From Phalacrocorax aristotelis (taxonomy: Eukaryota; Chordata; Aves; Suliformes; Phalacrocoracidae), in NCBI RefSeq assembly GCF_949628215.1, contig NC_134278.1:32940115-33004114 (forward strand): 64,000 nucleotides of DNA, given 5' to 3'. The notes under the pieces are model-generated. The model made no database searches. It saw nothing but the letters and a program-made list of their open reading frames with translations, and had not been told where the DNA came from. Below are positions 1 through 13,300 of this stretch, one piece after another (within the stretch, counting starts at the first letter, position 1; each line of letters starts with the position of its first letter). Both the position numbers and the translations under genes were made by a program.

Positions 1-617
1 TTAAATTTTTAATCCAGTATAAGTGACACAGATTTAAGGTTAGTCCCTATTTCGTCTACCTCTGAGGAACACAGTAATGTTACCAAGTGCACTTTACTCC
101 ACCAGCACAGACAGTTCATGCTGAAATCTCTGCAATTAATAATGTTTGCTGAGCATGTATAGGTTTTTTCACAACTGTTTTCAGGGTTTCAGCACATTCA
201 AAGAACTGCTCATGGTATTTTAGCTCTACTTTGCAACTTAATATGAGTTACAAACGTATAAGGTAGCTCTTCATAGGGATGTTAAGTACCAATTATTCTG
301 TGTTCATGTATTTTAAGTACTTCCATGAACAGGAGTCAGTCATTTGAAATATTGAAATATATTAGTAAAAGAGTAGTAATAGAAACTTTAGTACAAATTC
401 GTTCAGATTATTTCAAAGGGTAAAGACTGAGACATGAGTCTGAGTTGGAACTGAAGGCCTCAGTACTTATATGAGCATTTAATACCTTGACATTTAGAAG
501 GATTAAACACCTTACTTCCAGAAACTTACTTTAGCTGAGGCTTTGGGTTCATTTATTTTCCCATATTTTGCTAGCAGATTTCTTACCCACTTTTTCTTGT
601 GTCCTTTGTTAATGAAG
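1..617 (+). other. COL19A1 intron, partial
   Basis: AT-rich sequence with no collagen-like codons or other coding signal. It is the 3' part of the intron before the NC2 exon. I see no repeats or RNA genes in it. Confidence 0.7.
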
Positions 618-773
618 AAAGGATGGCTCAGTTTGTATCCCAGCTGAAGCTGCCTGCTGCAATGCTTGCCTCCCAGGCTCATGGAAAACCAGGGCCCCCA
701 GGAAAAGATGGGTTACCAGGGCCACCAGGAAAGGATGGTTTGCCAGGGCCACCAGGAGAACGTGGAATTCAAG
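618..773 (+). CDS. COL19A1: COL19A1 exon: end of NC2 and start of COL1
   Basis: This exon is 156 nt, phase 1 in and phase 1 out. The acceptor follows TTGTTAATGAAG and the donor is CAAG|GTAGGA. The first codon is a split Glu, then a short non-collagen stretch (RMAQFVSQLKLPAAMLASQ), then ten perfect triplets from GKP to GIQ. I chose position 618 because it keeps phase 1 and because the homologous COL9A1 NC2 exon also opens with a split Glu ([11 protein letters not shown] against ERMAQFVSQLK). A competing AG ends at 577 and would give phase 0, which does not fit the other exons. Confidence 0.85.
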
Positions 774-3700
774 GTAGGAATTTAAAAAAAAAAGTTCCCA
801 TGAATTGTATCTTGAAACCTTTATACACTTGCTAATGATTATTAAATAAGCCAGGATTACCTGTCTAGCTTCCTAATGATTAACTTTTAAAACTGTACTT
901 ATGTTTTTCCAGACTAGATCTAAATATTAACCCGTAGTAAATGTGTGGATTTTACTGATTAAAAACTCCTAATCAGTGCATTTTATTCTAATAAGCAATA
1001 AAGTTAATTACTGACAGATATCTAAAGCTGACAGGTATCTGGACTACTGTAGCAGTTATTTTTCTCTCCAAAATACTTTAACAAGGAAGAAAAACTGTTC
1101 CAGCACTCTAATGTAACTATTTAGGTCCTGTTCCGTACTGAGAGACCATCTTATTTAAGAAACAAAATTTGATCTCTGAGTGCTCTCAGCTCTGATCCTG
1201 AGACAACACAGGGGAGGAAAAACTGAAGGCAAATATTATTCTTTAAGAAGCGGTGAAAACTGAAATATTACCACATAACTTCCTCCTACAGTGAAGTAAT
1301 CGATATCCACAAATCGGTTTCAGAGTAATCAGCTTTTCACTATACCCCAAACATCAATTTGTACATTGCAATGTATTTGGACAGTAGACGGCTCTCGTTG
1401 CATTGAACTGTCTTTTGCTGCAAAATTAGCTTCAAGGGATCCAGGCTCATTGTAGCCATGCTCTACTGTAGAGTCAGCCTCTCGGAGATTAAAAGGAAGA
1501 GGAGAACAGAATAAAAGGAAAAAAGAATTTATCAATGAATAATATTTTGTGGGTGGGTAATATGTAATTTGCAGTTTATCTGTAGGTAGTTCTTTATTAT
1601 CTTTTGTTAGTTTGGTCTGCTCTGGAGTCAGAGCAAGTCAGACTGGAACGAAGAACATGAGAGCAAAGCTGAAGATGTGTGGATCCTAAAGCTATCAGAA
1701 GAATAAAGACTTACTAACATTGATAAGCGCAAACCCCTGACAGAAGCTTGAAAAATGTGATGAGCTCAGAATGAGAAGAACAAGAATAAAGGATCAAGGA
1801 AAACAATAAAAGGCTTAGAATATTACAACACTGACTTCATCATTACCTAAATATCCATATCACTGTAAACAGTCAACTTCAATGTCAGTCCCAGATTGTT
1901 CAATTATGATGTATGTGGTCAATAGTCTCAGATGCTTCTGGGAAGCGCAACATTGTACTAGGCTTCACTTCCAGCTAGTGAGCATCAAGAGTAACGATGA
2001 TAGCTATGCTTGAAAAAAAAAATAAAGCTGCTTTTTCATGCCTTACGCTTAAGTAAAAGTAGTGCCCCATGTATGCAGGATTTCCATTTATTTTACCGAT
2101 ATGCTCAATACTCTTTTTTGATTAGTAAAAGGTAAGCTAAGTGAGAAGCATTTACTTCTCTGATACATCAAAAGATATATGAAATAATACTTCCAAGGAA
2201 AGAAACCAAAAATTTGTCTTGTCTCCTTTTTACACTCTAAGAGACAGTCCCATGAGAGAAGCACACTTACAAATACCCTTCATGCCTTTCCCAGTTGTGC
2301 CTGTGCATGTTATTGTTTTGTGCCAACAGTAAAAAGAAATTCAAATCCCTGCGCAGATTGAAAAGTATCTTTCTGTATTCCAGTTTATTTTCAGCCATAA
2401 AAGGCATGGTGGACAAGACTTCTTCAAGAAGCATGTTACATGCATGTGTGGCTGTGACCATCACGGTTGCATGCTGTGTGCACATATGCCCAAGTCATAA
2501 TAGGTGCTGGAGGTGGTATTTGGTATTGACTGCCGGGTATTCCTTATTTTAATTCTCACCTGGCTGTAGTACAGATTGCCAGCTCCAAGGTTTTGCTGTG
2601 TATAGTAACATGCATTTGGGCTGGCAGAATGATACAGTTGCTTGTCCCATACAGCCAGTGAAAAGAAGTAGATACTGTTGGAGAGCAATTAATAGGACGT
2701 CTACAAACACCTCCAGAGTGGTTTGCAATGCTGTACACTGAGCAGAGAGCCTGCTAGAGCCAGCCACCAGGAAGGGCAGGAGTCACCATGTGCTCAAGGA
2801 GGTGCTTAACTTGCAGCTTTACAGGGGTCCCTCTGTATGCCTCAAGTGTGATGCCAGTTCCCTCCGGAACCGATCTGGCCTGGCCTGGACAGATTCCACC
2901 AGAGCTGCCTTCTGCACAGCAAACCAATAGGTAGGGGTTGGTCCTAGAGGCAGAAAACATATATACTAACTTTTGGAAGTGTAGACATGGTCTTCAAAAA
3001 GTGTATTTCAGGAATTACTAGACTCTTGGGCATAGATTCATTAATTTCTGATGAAGTCCAGAATTGTTACCCACTGGCCTTCAGTAAGTTTGTTCATAGT
3101 GTACCTCAGATACTTCGCCATGGTTCAGGTACAAATAATTTTTAATTTATACAGTGCTCTCAGTGAAAATTTAGCATGCAAACAAAAACCAGCAAAGAAT
3201 TGCAACATAAATTATGAAATATGCAATTGGTATTTAAACACACTTTATATAATAGTGATTAGAAGATGATTTACATATGTATTTATGTTTTTCTTCATTA
3301 AAAAAAACAACCTATGGCATATGCACCAGCAAGGTGGTACTGTGAGGCAGTGTTACCAGTGAAATGTACAGTATCTGCATAAGGGGAAGCAGAGGAACTT
3401 GTTAATGCTGTACATGTTTAAAAGGAAGGTAATGTCTCATAGAGAAACAGGAAGTTTATTTCAAGACTTCACTGGCAAACTATCGCAATGTCATCCGTTT
3501 GCAAACTGTCAGTCAGATTGTCATGTGTTAGAGGATCTAACTCAATTAATGCCACTGACTTAACTGGATTTTTAAAGCTATAATAGAAAGAGAATTTTGG
3601 TCCATTAGACCAAATTCACCTTGGGATAATTTTGCACTCCAGAGAAGCATATTATCCTTTTTATTAATGTGATGATTGATTTTTTTTTGAGTAGAGAAAA

Positions 3701-6700
3701 TAAGCTTTTATTGTAGTTAAACTTCACTGTTTCTATCAAATTCAGAGTTTTTTATAGGTTCTAATAACTCATGGTAGCCTGGAGGAATCAGTATCACAGG
3801 TCAGGGAAGAAAATACCATGTGATGAATAGTCAAAATTCCTTATCTTTATTTCTGATTTCTGTTGTAAAATTTATTTCTCTGACTATTAATTTGCATGGT
3901 GAGAGCATCTAGAAACCTTGGCTGACATTGTAGAGGATGTTGTTCAGACATGGTGACTCTTCCAAAACAGCTGCACTGGTTTCAAGCATTACCTCCTGTA
4001 AACTGTTCTTTGCTGTGGAGAGTGACGTTAACCTGTTTTACTTTGATTTGAAACTCAGTTACTGCCTCTCAGCTGAGAGGGCTGTAACACGCAGAAGGAA
4101 TTCAGAATATGCACTAGAGGCTGGATGAGAGGGCTTGCTCCTTAGCACCCTTCCTGTCGCTTTGCAGTTGTTTATTTTTAAGAATGCAGGGTAATTTGCA
4201 CAGTAAAACACAATGGATACTTCGGTCTCATTTTTCTTTGTCGTGGTAATGTGTTTGCCTCCTTTTTGTATTAAAGAATCTCAGATTTCTCTAGATACTT
4301 GACAAGCTAGTTTCAGGTGCTGCATTATGCATGTGAATGGAAGAGGGTCTCCTTGATGTAGGCGGAATACCTTTTGGAGCTGTTTAAATGAGAGAATTTT
4401 TTACCTCCAAGTTCATAGACATGAACTTGTGTCATTTCCAAGTAGAGCTGAGGGTGTTGCGGTAGCGATGCTTCTGACCGTGATGTTTGTGGAGAGCACC
4501 AAACCGAGAGCTGTGTGTTAGCTATCACCACTCATCTATGAGCAGAAGAAAGCTTATCCGTTTGAACACATACTTGCTATGTACTGCTATCAAGTGTTTA
4601 CTGTACTACCCACATTGGGTACGTGTTTACATACCACAACTTTGGGGTTGCAGAAATCACAACAAAACTTCTGGAACCCAAGTGAAAGGCTTTGCTAAAG
4701 CAGTCACCTTTTGAATTAAGCAGGTACCTCTTACTGGAATTGTAATTCTACCAGTAAAAATAGACAGCATCTTATATGTGCCTTTATGATAAAAACAGTA
4801 AATCAATATCTGATTTATGTGTTGACTGCGTATGAGTTTGTCACTTTAAGCTCAGAGAGGAGGTGATATTATCTTCTAGAAATGTAATCATGGCCCTACT
4901 TCTGAGCAAAAGATACCTCATTAAAAATCAAATCTTTTCCTGCCAGAATTGCACACTACATTTTTTGGATTATTTACATAGAGGCCTGTTTACTAATATG
5001 CTTACACCGTGTTAAATAAAGCCTTATTTTTAGAAAAGATATCTGGGAATTTTAGTATTAAAGTTCAATGTTAACAGAACTTACCTGCCACTGTGTACAA
5101 ACCACACCTTTGCATGTGTATTCAGATACAGCCAGTAATGGTTTACGTTACCCTGGATCATGTATTTGCATTGGCAGGCTGCTCTTTGTCCTATTGTCGG
5201 GGTCTTTTTTCCATGTTGTCTTGAATTCCAGTGATGTTTACAGAATCTTTCAGTCTATCTCAGTCCCTTTTCAATTATGATGTCTCGGATACCTACAGTA
5301 ATGATTATCATGTGGAACTTGTAAATGTGTTATGTCGTAAATGTGATTTCTCTCTTTTCCCCATAACCAAAGAAATGCAAAACAAATTATTAGTGGCAGC
5401 ACTGCTTTGTAAAATTACAATTAACTGGGTTTGTAGTGAGAAATGTACTGTAACTATCTATTGTAAATTAAGAAACATAGATATATATAAAATAAATAGG
5501 AAATGTAATAGACCCTATGGTTGTATGATTGAGCTTCTCAAACAGTAGCAACTACTCTGCATTACACAAGATTTTCAGAGCAAACCAACTTGACGTACTT
5601 ATCCATACTACTGTGGTCATTAAAGAGCAAAATCAGGATTCACAATTGAATACGAACACCTGCATATTCCCTGTTCTGAGTCTTTACGAATTGTGTGCAT
5701 ATATGCCATTTACAATTCTGCTTAACTCAGTGACCAGAATGCATGATTAATATTAAGTTTGTTTCTTCGTGAGCTTTTAAACAGTTGATTTCCTTTTGTT
5801 ATGTTATGCATGTCACTCTGCATGCCTTTTCTAATGTTTTTTCCTTGCTGTAATTTCCTTTTGGGGTACTGAGAGAAGAGTAAGATAATCAATGATCTAT
5901 TTAGAAGCCTAGAATGATTGCAACAGCTAATAGACTTCCTACCGAAGTGTATAATGAGCTTGTGTTTAACAGAAAACTCAAATACTCTGTGTACCGTTCC
6001 TACTGCATTGTGTCTGTCATAACAACCCTGAATTGGTACCCACAGCACTTACAATAGCTTCCTTCTGGATTCTCCTGTAAAGTAACAGTGTTGCCATAGA
6101 CTGCAGTACACTGACAAGACAACCTTTGCGATCCATCTGCCAGTGCCCATTAATCTTCATGTGACATCAGGTGGATTGATGCCACTAGCTGACTGGTCAG
6201 CCGTGACTCTTCTCTTTTAATTCAAACTCACTGACAGCTCTTCACAAGAGGAAGTTTATTGTATGGCACATGCAACACTGGAAATATACTGGTCCCTGAA
6301 GCAGAACAAATTTAATTCCAAATGTGACCAGAAGGTGGCAAATTAATCTTCAATATATGCCACTTACATGCCAATGCCTGAGGTATTGGGGAGGGAAGAG
6401 GGTTTCCTTATAATCCATTTTAAAGTAAGGGGTTGTGGCAGGTGTCATGCTTGTTTCTCTAAAGATGCCTTCATCCCCTGTCCTACATAAATTACATGGT
6501 CTAAACAGAAAACGTCCATTTTTAGATGGATTCTTAACTTGAAATATTAAGCAAAGTGTTATACCAATAGCCACGAGTCCCCTGCTCTGAAGCAGCCACA
6601 GTGTTTCCCACTAATAAAGCTTTTTACAAACAGTTTAAGGAAAGAGAAATGGGTTGGACATGAGTTGCAGCACCTGAGAAAGAGGGAAGCTATTTAGATA

Positions 6701-7848
6701 AATGCAAAGTTAGGTCTGTGAAGAAATGGACACAAATATTCGAAGTATAACTAGTAATCACACCTTGTTAATATTCAGCCACTTGGGTCAAAGTAGGCCT
6801 TGCATGCTAGAACCCAAAACCTGCACAAGCTCTAAAGATGCCTCATTCCACATGCGGGCAGCTGTGTAACGCTGGAGGGGGTGTGGGTCTTCTCTTGCAT
6901 ACAGGGGAATATCTAAGCATACAACTACCAGTTTACCGTCTAAAGAGTGCAGACGTAAAGATTTATGTAGAGCGGAGAGGGCAAAGCTTCACTCGGTGGG
7001 CTATCAAGGAAGGGCTGGTCAGGCTCCAGGTGGCCTTTGGGTTGCTGCTTGACATCACTTCATCGAACAGGTAACACTGGAGCAGAATATGTATTTGGTT
7101 CTTTATTAGAGGAACTTCAGGAAGGTAACTTAACCTGGGAAAGGTCCGGCTAGTGAACATAGCAAGAGTCCTCTTCCCAGAGGATGCAACAGTTACTGCT
7201 AGAAATGCTCATATTTTCCAGAAAGAACTTGCAAACATAAGAGCTGTCTCAGAAAAAAAATGCCAGTCTTGGAAAAAGAAGTGAGCATGTGTTTTCCCAA
7301 TTACATTTGTTGTCATAATTTTCTGTCAACAAGATATATGGAAGATCACTGCTTATAATAAGAGAACGGTCTTATTTTCATATCTTTATTCTGTGTAGGT
7401 TATAGAGGACAGAAAGGGGAAAGAGGCGAGCCTGGAATTGGACTGCCCGGTAACCCTGGACCACCCGGCCCTGCAGGTACAGGTCTCCAGATTTATTTCT
7501 GCTATTGTTATTTATGAACTAACAGGCCTCTCCTGGTTTTCACGGCGGTTTTACACCCGTGCCTTTCCTCCTGAGCTTGGTCGTAGCATGAGGCCTGACC
7601 CACCTGCCTTCTTGCAGATGAGCTGGCGTGCAGCTGACTGTTGGTGATGACACGTAGGGCACTACACACACTCTGGCGAGGACTCTGCTAATTCTAGCTT
7701 TGTTTTACCAGCTACTGGCCTGCCAGGCCCAGCGGGAACGCCAGGCTCACCCGGACCACAGGGGCCACCTGGACCCAACGGAAGATGCAATCCGGCAGAT
7801 TGCTATTACCACATATCACAGACTCGGTCACGCACCAGCGGGAAATAA
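618..7848 (+). CDS. COL19A1: COL19A1, 3' end of the coding region (three spliced exons)
   Basis: This is the C-terminal part of a FACIT collagen chain, a secreted extracellular-matrix protein that forms short triple helices and associates with basement-membrane zones and fibrils. Exons 618-773, 7399-7476 and 7712-7848 join in one frame, and every junction splits a codon after its first base. The product reads from a non-collagenous stretch (end of NC2) into a short Gly-X-Y domain (COL1) and ends in a tail of about 20 residues with a C-x4-C pair (RCNPADC), the hallmark of the FACIT COL1/NC1 junction. Identity as COL19A1 rests on the FACIT layout plus convergent synteny with COL9A1, which is the arrangement on human chromosome 6q13. 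Upstream exons lie left of the window. Another FACIT chain is possible but unlikely given the neighbour. Confidence 0.85.
774..7398 (+). other. COL19A1 intron of 6.6 kb
   Basis: Bounded by GTAGGA at 774 and TGTGTAG at 7398. AT-rich, with only short random open frames. I recognise no exon, transposon or RNA gene. The preceding exon ends after GIQ and the next starts GYR, so no exon is needed between them. Confidence 0.75.
7399..7476 (+). CDS. COL19A1: COL19A1 exon: middle of COL1 (78 nt)
   Basis: The exon is 78 nt, phase 1 to 1, bounded by TGTGTAG| and |GTACAG. It encodes GYR GQK GER GEP, then the two-residue imperfection GI, then GLP GNP GPP GPA. Length, phase and imperfection position all match the penultimate exon of COL9A1 (19486-19563). 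Confidence 0.95.
7477..7711 (+). other. COL19A1 last intron, 235 nt
   Basis: A short intron from GTACAG to TTTTACCAG. Nothing else is visible in it. Confidence 0.85.
7712..7848 (+). CDS. COL19A1: COL19A1 last coding exon: end of COL1, NC1 and stop
   Basis: The acceptor TTTGTTTTACCAG| has a good pyrimidine tract. The exon completes a split Ala codon, giving a GPAAT imperfection, then seven triplets and the tail RCNPADC...TSGK with stop TAA at 7846-7848. A second AG ending at 7726 would remove five residues (ATGLP) and make the helix uninterrupted across the junction. I prefer 7712 for its stronger pyrimidine tract and because FACIT COL1 domains usually carry a second imperfection here (GKPSY in COL9A1). 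Confidence 0.88.
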
Positions 7849-8846
7849 AAACCCTCTCCCGTAGACACTTGGGTTCACAGTCACTTTTCACTCCTCTCAA
7901 TCAGTTAATTTCATCTTTGAAATACTTGGTGCATTTTTTTCCCTTCGACACTGCCCGGTATATAGATAATTTATGAGGCACAGAATTGAGCCTTTTTCTA
8001 TGTTATATGCAGTGTCGTAATTAAGAAACGATGACATATATTTTCCAGAGTGCATTCCATGTGTTATGTTTCTCGTATTTATTTTGCGTAGGGGACAAAA
8101 TAGGCCCAAATAATTTTCAAAAGCTTCTTTCTTCAAACAAAAAATATTTTATTATAACTTGAGACAGTATGTATGCCTCAGTATGTAAGCTGGCTTTATT
8201 ATTTTGGCTGGTGGTGAAGTTTAAGTGGAGAAAATGCAGTTCTGAAGTTTTAAGGTGTACCCGTTCGTGGCGAATGCAGGACTTGAGCTGGAGCACTGGG
8301 AACTCTGTTTAGACTAAACGTTCGCATCCTCTGAGGAGACTCTGGCACACCTTCTGAACCGGGTCCATGTCGTGCACCACAAACGCTACCCACCATTTCA
8401 GTCACTTCCTAGATGTTGAAGAAGGAAACGAAGTTGTCTTTATGTTGTTGCTAATCCCATCCAACGTCTAGCTTCAGACTGATGGGAAATTTGCCAGATA
8501 TGGCTCCGAGAAGTGTCTTTCCTAACTGGATGTTGTCCCAGCTGAGGGCTTGTACATTCATTTAGTCATGGTTATGTATACTTCAGATATTAAACCGTTA
8601 GGAGCTGGTGGTAGTGTTCCCAGCTGAGAACTGGCACGTCTTCTAACCATTGTGTGGACCTAGTAAGTGTAGCATCAGTGTCTGTCACCAAGCTACTCTG
8701 CCGTTATGTCTGCTTACAGCAAAGATGACCTCTTGCTTTAGAGCAGAGGTGGTGGGTACACAGTGAGACAAAGAAGGAACTTCGCAAGCCTCTTATCTTA
8801 TGGATGGCACAGTTTTCCTCTTCCTCCTGCAACAATTGTGTACCAA

Positions 8847-8852
8847 AATAAA
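8847..8852 (+). promoter_or_regulatory. Candidate proximal poly(A) signal AATAAA for COL19A1
   Basis: Canonical hexamer about 1.0 kb after the stop codon. I see no obvious strong GU-rich element just downstream, so it is only a candidate. Confidence 0.3.
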
Positions 8853-10315
8853 CTTGAGAAGAACATGGAAACAGTAGAATGCAAAGCTCACAGGTCCTGT
8901 TGCGAAAAATTGAGCTCAAGAGAAATTTGGAAAGGTGTACTACTACGGAGAGCACAGCTGCGTGCAGTTCACAGGCATTGAGTAAATCCTACAGGACCAG
9001 ACATTGTCAATGAAGAACAAAACAGAACAAAGCGAAAATCCTATAGAGCTCAAAGGGTTGAGAAAAAGAAAGGATGAAGAAAATTAATTGGATAGAGGCT
9101 GATTCTGAAAAGGAGGGAGGAGGGTTGGCTGAAGTTTCACTCCTAATCATTAGGAAACAGATGATCCTAGATAAGTCCTAAGGAATATGCTGCACTGCAG
9201 TAGAAAGTGAAGGTGCTATTGAGAGAACATGGACAGCTATAACCCACAACCTCAAAATAACCCTGTAGTACCAAAGCAGCAGTGAGGGCTTCTGCCCCAC
9301 CATTAGGAAGCCAGTTGTTCTCTCCCACTTCAGGCTGTAAGTGGTTCTGTGCTTGGGCAGTGCTGAGCTACTAGGGAAGTGTTCCCAAATCGGAAGTGCT
9401 GGGTTCCAGAGAAGCTGTTTTGAGGCATTAATCTGACTGACTTCTGGTTTTTCCTTAAAAACAGTAAGGAATGAATTGTGGGAGTCTTTAAAAAAAAAGA
9501 AAAAAAACCTATTGGTTCTGAATAGACTTCCTAGCACATGTACCCAGTCCAGAGCAAGAGGTAATAGAGTTAACGCACGTAGCTGGGAGCACAGGCAAGC
9601 CTTAGCCACGCTTTCTGAGAGAGAAAACATACCCTAAGAGCAACCTCAGAGTGCTACTTAATGTGCTCAGCAGTTAGGTGTTTTGAGGGAAGAAGGTGCT
9701 TGGCACAAGAATGGTGTTTGAGTAAACACAGAGATGGAAGGCTGAGAGTAAACACTCGTAACAGGAGAGGGCAGCAGGAAGGAGGATAGCAGAAACCTGT
9801 GGCCTACCATGAAACCATCCCCTGAGGGAATCTGTGAGCTCTAATACACCCTGCAGCGGGGGACCCCTTGGGGAGGTCAGGGTGCTTCGTCTGTCCCTCG
9901 TGAGGATGGGATGGACAGGTCAAAGCCCACGGGTGAACTACAGTCCTCACACCTCCTTTTCTGCTCATCCTCGCTGTCCCTCAGAGGCAGTAACTGCCCC
10001 TTCTCTAGGCCAGCGCATCCTCCACTCTGCGGGCAGTGGCACCCGTCCCACTGGGGGAAAGGTGCAGTTGGGATGAGGGGTTCTGCCATTCCAGACCTCC
10101 TGTGCCCACGGAGCACGTCTTGGTTTGCTCTGTGGTATTGACCGCCTTTGCAGAACTGGTCCTTAGAGCACCGCAGCTGTGCGAACGCTGGGAACTGGTG
10201 AGGCAGCTTGAAAACGAGTGACTTGTCTGTCCTGAGGCACCTGCTGCTGTCCGGGCCATGGGTCTGCCATCTGCCAGCCCAGCAAGTAAAGCCAGGGGCA
10301 TTGCACCGACGTATA

Positions 10316-10345
10316 CGTTGGTGTATATGTGTATATACACCAACG
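10316..10345. repeat. Perfect 13-bp inverted repeat with 4-nt loop
   Basis: The left arm CGTTGGTGTATAT (10316-10328) and the right arm ATATACACCAACG (10333-10345) are exact reverse complements around the loop GTGT. A separate 10-bp palindrome ACGTATACGT overlaps the left side at 10309-10318. If COL19A1 has a long 3' UTR, this would form a stable hairpin in the mRNA. Confidence 0.85.
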
Positions 10346-13300
10346 GGAGGACCGGGCCCAACATACTGTTTTCCATTCAGTCAAATGAACTGCTGGTCAG
10401 GTATCTTGCATGAACGTTTTTTTCACTGATTTCTTTTTACTTCTTTAGTAATTCCAATATATGTAAAAATCTAAATATTTTTTTACCTTCTAAGTTAATT
10501 TTAAACTTCATTTTCTGTGATAATAGCAAAAAGGGTGCTGACCTGTAAAGAGTATCCGCGTGACTGAGAGGTTTCCAAGCAGCCGCCATCCTGGAAGGCT
10601 GTGCGTAGACTATTGCGCCGCATTAGTGGTATGTGTATATTTTGGGGCTTTTAGCTAGCTGAAACCGAGCATCTGTTATTTGCTGGATGCAATTGCTGTA
10701 TGTTAATTTACTTGAACTTACGAGAAAGCAGAACACTTTTTATATTTGAAGAAGTTTTATTTTTTCATCTTGTTTCCTACAGATGCCTTTTTATAGGCTC
10801 AAATCTAAAGGTCTTTTTAAAAGGTATTTGAACACTTTGACTTTATTTGCAGGTAACTTTGGTGATTATCTTATTGCATTTTTTTATTATTTTGCTAAAA
10901 GCCCATTTTAATTTTCTCACGTGAGAAAACGGGTATTTTGTTATACGGGCTATCTCAACACCTTTTTAAAGATGCCGCGTTCTTCACTGGGGTAGAACAG
11001 AGTTAATCCCAGCTTAACTTTACTTCACACTGGCTTGCTCCTACTCTGTATTTTTAGAATTGAAAGCAGAATGTAGCTGGAAACATGCTTCTGCATGGTT
11101 TTCAGGTTTGGCCCCTGAAATTTCTTTGCAGTTTCAGATTGATGTTGTCTTAAAGAGTTTTTGGGAAGGGGGCCGGGGACGGCAGAGTGATGCTAATCTG
11201 TTTTGCCATTTGCTTTATCAGTTTCGTATCTGTTTTGAGCAGTCTGTGCTGCAGTCGGCATTGCAAGGAGCTAAACACGGAGGATTATTTTTTCCTGTAG
11301 CACAAGATATTCTTCTAATTTGGGAATGTTTACGTACAACAGGACTTTGAACTGAAATATCTTCGACATAATGTTTTAAACCTTTCTTAAAACTCTCTAA
11401 GCTTTGTTCTGGTTCAGGGTCAGATTACATTTTATGGCAAGCTGCGTTATCATCTACTAAGAACATGTTGGGATTTTCTTCCAATAGCTATGTACAGAAC
11501 TACCCGGTTTGCCTAAGGAAAGTAACAAAATCGGTGAGAGGGAAACTTTTCTGAGGCTGCAACATACCTCCTTTTGTCCACACGGTGGAGTTCAAGACAT
11601 CTTTTCAGTACAAAAGAGAAAGCCCAGGCTGAACTCGCCCAGCAGCACAAGAAATGACCCAGTGCTGCGTAGGCTCACAGCACAAGAGTCAGTGTTTCTA
11701 ATTTTGTTCTTGAGCCTGACTTTTTTTTTTTTTCCCTCCTAAAATGCTTTTCTTTTTGCATGGTAGTGTTTGCAGAAATACTGCCTTTCTTGGATAATTA
11801 TTTTCAGGTAATATTGCTTAGCTTTTATTTGTGTTTTGTATATATACACTGTATAGAAGAACATGCATTAGCGGGACATCCTGCTTTCAGGTATCATTTA
11901 TGTCCACTGTAACGATATTTGTCTCTAGGGGAGCAGGGAGCCCGCGATGGTTAATAAAAATTACAGGAGCATACTTTCTACGGTCAAGTAGCAGTGCAGC
12001 CTACTTAGTGGTGTTTTAAGAACCAATACTTTTGTCTTAAACTGGATTTGGTTTCAACGCTAAAAGAGCACTGTGTATCATCCATCCTCCCTTATGATTT
12101 ATGATTGTGGATTATGACAGATGTTAGATATGCACAGCTTTGCTCAATAAGTGTATTTTTTAAATTAATGGGTAACCATATGAAATATTTTGGCGCTTCT
12201 TTTTGACAAGGGTGAAATACTATTTTTCCTGTCAGTGTTCACCCAAGTTTTAAATTCTTTTTCTGTAATGTTTACATAAAAGTCTTGTAAAAACCCCATG
12301 GACTAAACTAACAGTTTATAAACTTGTTTCTCCAAATATACTACATAAAGCCACCCCCTAACCTTGCATTTTACTAATGCAATAGACTGCTGCTCTAACG
12401 TGACATGTCAGAACATGAGAAATATCTCAGGAATCAAAACAGTGTTGGTTTGGAGGTTTTTTATCATGTTTTTTGTTAGATTCTGGGTGTGCTGAGTCAT
12501 ATAAATTTTTCTTGAAATCTGTTATGTCTGCTGCAGCTACGTTGTACTGGATGGATGATTAAATCCATCTGCATGTATGTAGATGGGTATAGGCCATGGA
12601 GAACAAGTTTAACAGTGGCCTTGCCTTGGTTGGTGTTTGAGTGGAAAACTCAAGCTTCACAATACCTTAAGGAAATGTGGCTTTCAAATATGAATTGCTA
12701 GCAAACACTACAGGTTCTAGACCAAAATAAGTTTGTAGCTAAAAAGAATGTAGTCTACATTTCTTTTAGAAGTTTTATCTCCGAGTCTGCTGTTCTACAA
12801 ACATGAATGCATTTAATTCTTTACTGATGTTTCAGTGTAAATATATTGTCTCCAGTCATTATATTTGAAGGATTTTCAATGACATACCTTATTATTTTCT
12901 TTCATTTCTGAATGATACGCAGCTGTCACTGAATGAATCACAGTACGTGCCAACTGTTTGCTTCTTTCCTTCATTATATTTTTGGTTTGCAACACTTACG
13001 GTTCGGTTCAATGGAAATGTATTAAGTGGATAGAAAATTGCTTTTTACATTATTATGTGGCCATTTACATCAGAAATAGGATTCTGGATGGAAATGGAAA
13101 TGTTTCACATACTTTCTGTATGTGGTTCTGTCAGAAATGACAACCTTTCCTTCCATGTCAAATCACAAGAGGGAGGATGCAACTGCAGGCGAGAGAAAGG
13201 AGAGGCACAAAGCCACTGCAGCGAGCCCTGGGGAGTGTTCAGCACCGGGACTGCAAGCCTGCGCTGGCTGAATTCAGGGTGGGGTTTTGCTTTTGACCAC

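Noticed and set aside
578..617. Extended COL19A1 exon starting at 578
   Set aside because: It is open in frame but would enter in phase 0, while all other exons of this cassette are phase 1 and the homologous COL9A1 exon starts at the split Glu.
7844..7849. AATAAA overlapping the COL19A1 stop codon
   Set aside because: Cleavage here would leave essentially no 3' UTR. The match arises from the stop codon followed by A residues.
9178..9630. 150-codon open frame on the - strand
   Set aside because: No recognisable domain, a run of Phe from a homopolymer, and no splice or promoter context. It lies in the putative COL19A1 3' UTR on the other strand.
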